Of a stretch of 64,000 nt of DNA, positions 36,473 to 44,248 are shown in pieces. How positions within the stretch are numbered: the first letter of the stretch is position 1; every line of letters starts with the position of its first letter. Location: NCBI GenBank assembly GCA_002292285.1, contig DBBP01000026.1, positions 1-64,000 on the forward strand, read 5' to 3'. This stretch comes from Proteobacteria bacterium UBA981 (GTDB lineage Bacteria > Pseudomonadota > Gammaproteobacteria > Ga0077536). The translations under genes were made by a program, and so were the position numbers. The notes under the pieces are model-generated. The model had not been told where the DNA came from. It saw nothing but the letters and a program-made list of their open reading frames with translations, and made no database searches.

Positions 36473-37636
36473 ATGAGCACCACAAATCCGAACGAAACAC
36501 CGCACGACAAAGATGGGCTGTATCGGCCAGATCTCAACCCGTGTATCGCAGTGATCGTTGGGACGCGCCCCGGCATCGTGATGCTCGGTCCGGTAATCAA
36601 GGAGTTGGAGCGACGCGCTATCGACCATTTCGTGATTCACACCGGGCAGCACTATTCCCCGAACATGGATGCACAGTTTTTCGCCGATATCGCGTTAAGC
36701 GCACCGCAGTATCGGATTGATGGCACCGCCGCGCACACCACGCACGGTGCGCAGACTGCGCATATGCTGAGTGGAATTGAGGACATTTTGCTGCAAGCCC
36801 GGCCGCGCATGGTATTGGTCGGCGGAGATGCGAACAGCAATCTGGCCGGCGCCCTGGCCGCGCGTAAACTGGGCATGACTCTGGGGCACGTTGAAGCCGG
36901 CGAACGGAGCTTCGACTGGTCTATGCCCGAAGAGCACAACCGCCGAATGATTGACCACATTTCGGACTACCTTTTCGTGACCGGCGAGAATGCCGTCGGC
37001 AACCTTGAGCGTGAGGGCGTTCAGGGCGCTATTGTCCGGAGCGGTAATCCGATCGTCGACGCCTCTCGCGAGTTTTCCCGACTGGCGCTGGCCAGACCGA
37101 ACATTGAAGAACATTTAGGGGTCGCGGACCGTCGCTACGCGATACTGACGATGCATCGTCAGGAGAACGTGGATAACCCGGAGCGGTTACAGGGCGCTCT
37201 GCAGGGCGTATCGGACGCTGCGGTAGCGCTCGGGATACCGACGCTTTTTTTCGTGCATCCGCGAACGCAAAAGCGCCTCGAGGAGTTTAGTTTGCTCGAC
37301 TGGCTGCACGATTGTCCGGGCATTGAATTGAGAGAACCGGCCGGCTATCTGGATTTTCTTGCCTATGTGGCGCGATCTGCTCTCATATTCACGGATTCCG
37401 GCGGCGTCCAGCAAGAAGCGTGCATCCATGGAATTAATTGCGTTACTTTGCGCGATAACACGGAGTGGGTGGAAACAATTGATATCGGGGCTAACCGCCT
37501 GGCCGGATGTGAACCGATGGCGATCGTCGATGCGGCAAAGGATGCCAGTGCCACGACCTGCAAATGGGAGGTTCCGTTCGGAGACGGGCACGCGGCAGCA
37601 CGCATTGTCGATTGCGCCGTCGAAGTTCTTAAGTAG
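36473..37636 (+). CDS. UDP-GlcNAc 2-epimerase-like enzyme (WecB/WbpI family) with altered active-site lysine
   Basis: A 387-residue member of the non-hydrolysing UDP-sugar 2-epimerase family. It keeps Arg32 in VGTRPG, Asp119 in VGGDAN, Glu141 in GHVEAGERS, Glu153-Glu154 in MPEEHNR, and His in LTMHRQEN. However, the position of E. coli WecB Lys15 (GTRPEAIK) is Met37 here, encoded at 36581-36583. The final domain has FTDSGGVQQEA. Following WbpA, B/E and D homologues it would convert a UDP-diacetamido-glucuronate to the manno form. The altered lysine leaves activity and substrate open. Confidence 0.83.
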   Translation: MSTTNPNETPHDKDGLYRPDLNPCIAVIVGTRPGIVMLGPVIKELERRAIDHFVIHTGQHYSPNMDAQFFADIALSAPQYRIDGTAAHTTHGAQTAHMLSGIEDILLQARPRMVLVGGDANSNLAGALAARKLGMTLGHVEAGERSFDWSMPEEHNRRMIDHISDYLFVTGENAVGNLEREGVQGAIVRSGNPIVDASREFSRLALARPNIEEHLGVADRRYAILTMHRQENVDNPERLQGALQGVSDAAVALGIPTLFFVHPRTQKRLEEFSLLDWLHDCPGIELREPAGYLDFLAYVARSALIFTDSGGVQQEACIHGINCVTLRDNTEWVETIDIGANRLAGCEPMAIVDAAKDASATTCKWEVPFGDGHAAARIVDCAVEVLK

Positions 37637-37670
37637 CCGGGCAGGCGGAGTTTCCCCGTATGGCAGCGCC

Positions 37671-39560
37671 TCATTTTCCCTTCGCGCTCTTCTCCGGAGC
37701 CTCATAGCGCCGTCTGCCATCGCGCCAGTCACCGTGACATATGGCACGAATAAAATCGCCCGCAGCCGAGTTCACTGTTTTCATATCTACAGCGCATACG
37801 ATCTGCTTGCCGTCACTAACAAAAAGGTCGCGAGCCGGAGACTTAGCCAGCGTTTTATCGAGGGAATCCGAAACAATACATATAGCGCTCGTCGGGAACA
37901 GCTGGCGTATCGCTGCGATACCGGTCGCCGACAGCTCGTAGACATACGCGCCTTCGAGTAGCAGCAGGGCAGGGGGGCGTCGGGCGTGCTCAAGACACGC
38001 GCAGAGATAGTTGGGCAGCTCTGCGCGCATGGCGGAATCGGTTGCGCTGTTTTCCGCCGATGTATTTTGCGAACCAGTACCTTCCATTACAGTTGTTAAC
38101 CAGGAACGCTCCCGCTCGGAAAGCGCATCAACATCCACTCCGGTAGCGCGTACAAAGATCACATCTGAATTCGTATTGGTCAGCGCTGTCATCTGCCGCT
38201 CGGACGCCTCACCAGGGTCAGTCGGCCCGAGCATCGCATAAACGCCTCCTGCCAAAAAATCGCCCTGGGTCGCCTGCAATCCGCCCGTTTCAATACCCCA
38301 ATTGAGAACGGCCTGATTTCCCGATGATGGACTCGGGGGTGTCTCCACGGAGGTTTGTGAGGCTCCACGGCTGGCGGAAATATCTGGTGGTGTCTGAGAA
38401 CCATCGATTTCCCGCATGAGTTCGTGCAGCCGAATCAGGTGGGGGAGAAACCGATTCACTGAGGTCACAGTGACCATCAGGCCCTCAAGGCCGTTCATGA
38501 CAAAGCGCAATCCGAAAAACAACACCAGCAGAGAGCTGTAACTAACCATGCCCTGGTGCTGTTCTGAAAACATCAGCCAGACAAGAAAGCCAATACCGAC
38601 CCCGACCATAGACGACATGACTATCCGGGATGATTCAAGAACCAGCAGGCGGTTCTCTACCAGTCGATGGAATCCGCTAATGATTTCCGCTTCATTTTCC
38701 TCATCATCCTTATTTCCCCGTGCGTTGTTGCCCGCATCAATACCCGCATCGGGGTCTTCGAACATCTCATCATCGCCGAGAAAGGCGACTTCAGGCGCAC
38801 TGTTGCCGGCCAGGAAATTGTTGACCTTTTCTCGAATCGCAGCGCTTCGTTTTGGAGCCTGCACTTCGAGCATGCGGGTAGTCCGTGTCGCACGCAGATT
38901 AAGTGGATAGGTCATGAAAGCAGCGAATAGCGCGAATAACCCGATTAACGGCAACAGGAGGGGCGCATATAAAGCGATGATTGACAGACCGATCGCGATA
39001 CTTCCTAAATGGCTGATGTTGTACAGGCCCAGCCTGACAATCACGCCGGCGAATCTGGCGTCGGTATTGAGCACTCGCAGAACAGAGTATTTGCTTGCGA
39101 TTCGCACGCGCGTGCGAATGGTGTGTAACAAGGCAGTGTCCACTTCAGTCTTGCGTCCGAAGTAGGCGCCGATCTCCGCGAAAAAGTAGCGATACACCCG
39201 GCTGTCCAGCCGAATCGCAATCGAGCGACTTGCATAGTTCAGGGCACCGCCAAGGAAAAACAGAACCACGAATACGGCAATGACCAGGTTTGGGTTGGGT
39301 GCAGCCAGCTCGATTCCAAGCCGGTCGATTCCCGGAAAGCTCGTGAGACGTCCGCTAGTTTGCAGCTGGCCGACCGCACCAACGATTATCCCGAAAGAGA
39401 AGCCCTGGCAGGCAATACTCGACGCTGTCGATATCGACGACAGGAATATGCGCCACGCGAATTGTTTCAGTGCTATTGAGAACAGCCAGCCAAGTAAAGA
39501 CACATAGACTTTGCCGCGAAAGCGCGCATTGTCGATGATGGTGCGAAGGCGTCTAAACAT
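37671..39560 (-). CDS. ABC-exporter-like membrane protein with degenerate ATPase domain
   Basis: A 629-residue protein. Residues 20-380 look like an exporter membrane domain with about six hydrophobic segments and cytoplasmic coupling sequences (RATRTTRMLEVQAPKRSAAIREKV). Residues 415-600 occupy the place of an ATP-binding domain. The Walker A position reads MLGPTDPGEASE (443-454), with Glu451 instead of lysine. There is no LSGGQ-type signature. The Walker B-like strand is ALLLLEGA (531-538). The switch histidine position reads CIVSDS. Acidic and serine-rich inserts occur near 268-292 and 395-415. It probably cannot hydrolyse ATP. Alternatively it is a structural or regulatory protein of the polysaccharide machinery. 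Confidence 0.6.
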   Translation of the reverse strand: MFRRLRTIIDNARFRGKVYVSLLGWLFSIALKQFAWRIFLSSISTASSIACQGFSFGIIVGAVGQLQTSGRLTSFPGIDRLGIELAAPNPNLVIAVFVVLFFLGGALNYASRSIAIRLDSRVYRYFFAEIGAYFGRKTEVDTALLHTIRTRVRIASKYSVLRVLNTDARFAGVIVRLGLYNISHLGSIAIGLSIIALYAPLLLPLIGLFALFAAFMTYPLNLRATRTTRMLEVQAPKRSAAIREKVNNFLAGNSAPEVAFLGDDEMFEDPDAGIDAGNNARGNKDDEENEAEIISGFHRLVENRLLVLESSRIVMSSMVGVGIGFLVWLMFSEQHQGMVSYSSLLVLFFGLRFVMNGLEGLMVTVTSVNRFLPHLIRLHELMREIDGSQTPPDISASRGASQTSVETPPSPSSGNQAVLNWGIETGGLQATQGDFLAGGVYAMLGPTDPGEASERQMTALTNTNSDVIFVRATGVDVDALSERERSWLTTVMEGTGSQNTSAENSATDSAMRAELPNYLCACLEHARRPPALLLLEGAYVYELSATGIAAIRQLFPTSAICIVSDSLDKTLAKSPARDLFVSDGKQIVCAVDMKTVNSAAGDFIRAICHGDWRDGRRRYEAPEKSAKGK

Positions 39561-39938
39561 GTTGCTCAGTTTATCGGCAATGCGGGTTGACCAAAAACGT
39601 AATTAAGACAGATTGCCTGCCCGGATCTGGCCGAAACCGGCGCCGCCTCAGCCAGGCCAATTCGAATCATTCTCACGGCACAGCAGGCTTCAGAAATGCC
39701 ATCGACGCTACGTTCGAATTTTCGCATGGGCCGGCGCGCCACGCTAGCGCGACAAGACTCGCGACCTGAATCAGCCTTCAAAGTTCGTTAGACTTAGCCG
39801 CCGTCCGTGGCGGGACCGTTCTGTACAGGCCGGACGTGTTCACGATTCGAATTTAAGTGGTCCAGGCACGGTAGCGAAATTAGATCGGCAAGTATCCATT
39901 CGAAGACGACATGGCAACGATGAAACTAGGAGAATTCG
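39561..39938. other. Divergent control region
   Basis: About 380 bp between the degenerate ABC gene and the plus-strand glycosyltransferase. No coding or strong palindrome seen. A good ribosome-binding site (AGGAGA) lies just before ATG 39939. Promoters for both directions are expected but none can be assigned confidently. Confidence 0.3.
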
Positions 39939-41411
39939 ATGACTGATGGCGGCCAGCGCGGGCAAGATTCTGAAATTGCCTTACCCGGATTCGGACTGAA
40001 TATCGCTGGCCAGTATCCGAGGTTCTATCGCAGGATGGTTGCTGTGCTGGAATGGCAGAATAAACATGTCCCGCTACTGTTTCGACTAGAAATGGTGCTG
40101 TTTCGTACCATAATTGTCATTGTCGATGCGGTCCTTTGGATTCTGCTTGGTAACTTAGCCCTGACGGGAGTGGCGCCTGGCAAACTGTCACGTGGTTACT
40201 CTTCATACAGAGGGTCGTCGCGAAGTTACAATTCCCGCGAATTAGTTAATGAGATCGCCCAGCTAAATAGAAAGCTAGAGCGCTATACCCCAAATATCGC
40301 GGTGATCTCATATCTTACTTTCGCCCAGCGCTGTGTCGAAACCAGTACGGCGCTAGCTGCCGACGCGTACGTCGCGCACGGGGTTCAGTCTTTGCCAACG
40401 GCGTCTATTCTCGCCAACGAGCAGGGCGGGAAATACTATTGCGACTGCATTGAAACCCCTTCGTTCTTTGACCGAGCCTTGCCGGTCAACTGGGATGTGA
40501 CCAATACCCATTTTCTGGACAGGGCGTTCGAAAGTTATCTACGTCACGCCGACGGTATCCTCACTGTTGGTTGGACCCTGGCTGATCAGCTAAGGAAGCT
40601 ACACAACAATGTAGCGGTGATTCCGAACTATCGATATGCCGAAACTCTCGCGCCAAATGATTGGTTGCGAGAAAAATGCGGGGTTTCCGAAGACACCGAT
40701 CTGGTGCTGTCGTTGAACACGGTAACCGCTGGATTGGATGTTGTGCTGGCGGCACTCGCACTACTTCCTCCTAGCGTACACCTTGTGACTGTAGGTAGGT
40801 TCGCCCCAGTCGGTTACCGAGAAACCTGCGAAAAATATGCGGCAGAACAAGGCGTCCTCGAGCGGTTTCATTGTCTCGATCCCCTTCCGTACAAAGATCT
40901 CACGGCGACGATTTCGATGGCATCGGCCGGATTGATTGTGCTCGACCCCAGCATTAAGAATGTTCAGGTCTCACTTCCGAATCGAATCTTCGACTATATG
41001 TTCGCAGGGGTACCGATTTGTTCGCCGCTCATTCCAGATATCGCCCGAATTATCGCTGACGAGAATATTGGTGGCATCGTCACTGATCTAAGCCCGGCCG
41101 GATGGGCCGAAACTATCAGTAGCGTGTTGCAAGAAAAGGATAAGCTCCGCGACAACGCGGTCACGGCATCGAAAAAGTACATATGGGAATCAGTCGAGGA
41201 CGACCTGTTTGAGTCCCTGGGTAGACCCGCCAGCGTGTGCTACGTCGGCGCAAGCAATTTACGCGAGAACAATCGAACGATGCGCATGGCACGCTCGCTG
41301 GTCGCTCGTGGCGTTGAGGTAACTGTTTGTTACAGATGCAGGCCTGGAGAGACACCTAACGACGCGGCGGTATTGGATGACGGAATCAAGTTCGTATCAC
41401 TTGCTAATTAA
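39939..41411 (+). CDS. Glycosyltransferase with appended partial second glycosyltransferase domain
   Basis: A 490-residue protein from ATG 39939 with AGGAGA before it. Residues 1-70 hold a hydrophobic segment (TIIVIVDAVLWILLG), and residues 90-420 are a GT-B glycosyltransferase with GGKYYCDCIETP, LVLSLNTVTAGLDVVL and VSLPNRIFDYMFAGVP. From about residue 430 a new beginning appears: PASVCYVGASNLRENNRTMR and RSLVARGVEVTVCY. This is the opening strand-helix-strand of another GT4 Rossmann domain, cut off after some 60 residues. It may be a remnant of a two-domain enzyme or a fusion with a lost gene. Confidence 0.75.
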   Translation: MTDGGQRGQDSEIALPGFGLNIAGQYPRFYRRMVAVLEWQNKHVPLLFRLEMVLFRTIIVIVDAVLWILLGNLALTGVAPGKLSRGYSSYRGSSRSYNSRELVNEIAQLNRKLERYTPNIAVISYLTFAQRCVETSTALAADAYVAHGVQSLPTASILANEQGGKYYCDCIETPSFFDRALPVNWDVTNTHFLDRAFESYLRHADGILTVGWTLADQLRKLHNNVAVIPNYRYAETLAPNDWLREKCGVSEDTDLVLSLNTVTAGLDVVLAALALLPPSVHLVTVGRFAPVGYRETCEKYAAEQGVLERFHCLDPLPYKDLTATISMASAGLIVLDPSIKNVQVSLPNRIFDYMFAGVPICSPLIPDIARIIADENIGGIVTDLSPAGWAETISSVLQEKDKLRDNAVTASKKYIWESVEDDLFESLGRPASVCYVGASNLRENNRTMRMARSLVARGVEVTVCYRCRPGETPNDAAVLDDGIKFVSLAN

Positions 41412-41700
41412 CGATGGACGCGCCCTACCTTCCCGATTGCTGTTGAAAAAAGTGACAAATGACAGGCTGATAATCTGCGGCGCAACTATTCGGACAATTT
41501 AACTCACGATAGGTAGCGGCAGAGTGGCGCTGCGACATCGGAGGGCGTTTTGACGCTGCCAATTTTCGCCGAACTACGACCGAGCAGGCTCAGAATTTCG
41601 GCCACTGTTGTCCGTAGATTACAGCGCATCGAGGCCACTACCGCCCGTCGCATTGCAACAATAGCGAACGGTATAGTCCACAGCTGCGGATTGCCCTGGG

Positions 41701-42541
41701 TCATGATGCCAGCGGTAGAAATCGGTTTCTGGAAGCTCCCGCGGTCCCAACCAGCATTGTGCAGGGCGGCCGACTTCGAAATGCCCTCGGTGTGACTTCG
41801 ACGGTTGGGTCTATCAACCGCAAAGTAAACGCGAGTCTGTTTGGCACTTCGGTAGAGCGAAGGCCCGGCAGCGCATGACTTGAGCCGTGGATTAGTAGCG
41901 GATGGAAAATGAAAAACTCCCCGGGGCTGCATAACCAAACGAGAAACAGTGTCCGTGGTTGCGCCTGCAAACCTCGTGTTTCCTCGTCCAGCGAGGAGCT
42001 TTTTCGTCAGGCCAAAACGACTTCGCAATTCCGAGTAATCGAGCAGGTGAGATCCGGGAATGACCACAGCACAATTCTCGGCCGGTGCTGCGGACACAGC
42101 AACCTGAACTGAAATCTGGTGCTCGTCGGGATTCGCGTGGGTGAGGACCTTCCGATAAGTGTCTCTGTGCAACGGTAAATTCGGAACGCCCGAGAATATT
42201 GCCGTTCGCCAAATCGAGATGTTCGGACCAAGGAGGGATTGGCACGTCGTAATGAGCGCGGACGAACGACATATTGCTGCCGCAACAGGCGAATCCAAAT
42301 GCGGGTTTAGCGACCCGGGAATTTCTCCGCGGCGAAAGGATTCTTCAAATCTGGCAGTCACAGATTGGTCAATCCCAGGCAGGGGGCCGGCATACCCGAA
42401 TTCAGCAAATGAAGTAACAACGTCGTCTTCCACGATAGGGACCTCTGAGCAACGAAATGGAACCGACCGATCGGCGTGATAACGTTTGAAACGGATTTCC
42501 CTGCCGACCGTTCGAGCAGTGGACCTGAGACCGGGAATCAC
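41701..42541 (-). pseudogene. Phytanoyl-CoA dioxygenase-like protein split by a one-base frameshift
   Basis: The N-terminal 200 residues read in one frame and carry His125-x-Asp127 (PLHRDTYRK), typical of Fe(II)/2-oxoglutarate PhyH enzymes. At CCCCGGGG (41919-41926) the family sequence moves to another frame: PGEFFIFHPLLIHGSSHAL with the distal His, then NRLAFTLRLIDP. Removing one base makes an 840-nt gene (279 residues). As read here, the continuous frame runs on to 41504 with unrelated sequence. This is either a real inactivation or a sequencing or assembly error in a GC homopolymer. Role would be hydroxylation of a small molecule or sugar. Confidence 0.7.
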
Positions 42542-42724
42542 GTCAAGTTGGGGTCGCTTGCCAGCGATTCGCCGTGCCAGGCTGATTGCCTACACAGCCC
42601 GTTCTCCCTGCCGAAAGCCGCAACAGACCGTGGACGATTGCAGCGAATTTCGCGTTGATAATCCATTCCCCGTCGGAACCATCTATTTGTTATGGAATGA
42701 GTGCTCGTTTGAACAGGTGTTCGC

Positions 42725-43949
42725 CTAGTCGGGCTTTTCTGAATTCGTATCTATTTTGAGTTTCAATTCGCGGTTCTCTTTGGCGACTGTTTTGAGTTCG
42801 CGGCGTAGGTAGTTGACCGTTTGTAACGTACTTCTGTGTTGCTGGATTTGTTCGGCGAGGTAGTCGAAATCGCCGAAACCAGGGGCCGTCGGTCCGCTGC
42901 GGTCCGCTGCGGTCCGCGACCTCGTGATAGACCTTGAGCAATTGTTCGGCAACGTTTTTCACGTCGAAGTGCGTTTCGATGAAATGTCGCCCTTGTATCG
43001 ACAGTTCCTTTCGGTGCTCCAAGTCTGTAATAAGTAAGCGGAGCTTGTCCTTGATATTGTCCGGATTGACATTTTCTACGGGTACGTTTCCGTAGGCGGG
43101 CTTGTACAAATCGTCACGAATGTAATTCATTGTCGCTTTGCCGAGCGCCATGCATTCCATCGCAAATACGGTCAGACAGCCCTGGTGGAGGTTGTCAATG
43201 CAAATGTCGGCGCCTTTATAGATTTTAATCGCGTCCGAATGCATAAGATTGCTCACCTTTGTGTACCTGAACTTCAGTCCCTCATCTTGCAGTTCGGCGA
43301 CGGCCTGTTCGATGAACCGCGTTCCCTTCAACATGTCGTTCGTAGAGGCGTGTACCACCACCGGATGTTTATCATTTTGAAGTCCAACATTCGGCCAATC
43401 TTCGAGTTTCAGGCATCGGGGTACGACGGTGGCTTCAGGAATGAACTGTTGAAGTTCAGGATCTTGAACGACGAATTGGTCAACGTGAGCACGCAAATAT
43501 TCCACGTACCGTCGGAGATCCGTTTCATCGTATGGTGACTCGTACCCATAGTTGTAGAAGCTGTAGGGATTCACCTCTTTATCCAGCGATGGGTAGCGGA
43601 TGTCGTTGCCGGTGAACCGATAGATGACCTTCTTCCCGCGTGCTTTAATTAGCGCGATGTCCATGCCCATGAACATCTCATAGGGTCGACCGACGAAGAA
43701 CATCGAGCGGTTCCAGAAATGGTAAATGTCATAGTTTTCAGCCAGCGAATCCTGCAGGGCTTTGAGTTGCCCTTCGATGACGTGAGCGGGATCCAGATTT
43801 ACGGTCTTGTGTGACCGATAGCCCATCGAAGCGCTCGCATCGGTACTAACGTATTCAAGTTGGTCGACATCTTGTCCCATGGCGCGTAGCCGTTCGCCAA
43901 GCAAGTAGACTTGGCCGGAATAGTTCTTGGGTGCCATGAGTACTTTCAT
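42725..43949 (-). pseudogene. Glycosyltransferase-like protein frameshifted in a 10-bp tandem repeat
   Basis: Reading from ATG 43949 gives a GT-B protein clearly paralogous to the gene at 34989 (VLMAPKNY, NYDIYHFWNRS, YRFTGNDIR, NYGYESPYDE, FVVQDPELQQF). After residue 345 (YHEVADRSGP) the frame passes 10-bp repeats at 42891-42917 and continues as low-quality sequence to a stop at 42690. The other frame continues sensibly: APGFGDFDYLAEQIQQH and a coiled coil LRRELKTVAKENRELKLK, ending at 42725. Deleting one repeat unit restores a 404-residue protein exactly. It may be a phase-variable or recently broken gene. Confidence 0.75.
42891..42917. repeat. Tandem 10-bp repeat within coding sequence
   Basis: GGTCCGCTGC occurs at 42891-42900 and 42901-42910, then GGTCCGC at 42911-42917, giving 2.7 copies. 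A unit of 10 bp is not divisible by three, so any copy gain or loss shifts the reading frame of the surrounding glycosyltransferase-like gene. Confidence 0.9.
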
Positions 43950-44248
43950 AGGGATTGCTCGAGAAAATATTGAAATTCGGAAACCGGCGACGGCTATTCG
44001 ACATCGCCATCGAAAAGCATACGTGTTGTTGTCATTTCTTTCGAGGTACCACGGCGGAGCAATTCAAATTTGGCGCTTTTAGTGAGTACGGTTCCACGCT
44101 AACCGACGCAGTTCTCGATCGCTGGGTGATGACGATCTATCTGTCGGGAATCGAATTCATGCCGAGGTAACCGGTTATTTTAAGCGCGGTCTATTCGGAT
44201 ACCGCTGATATTTCGCACAGGGAGATATTCACGGCTTTCGTCAGCCTA

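Noticed and set aside
41504..41700. Downstream continuation of the PhyH reading frame
   Set aside because: The frame after 41919 departs from the family, and the extra residues to 41504 look like out-of-frame reading.
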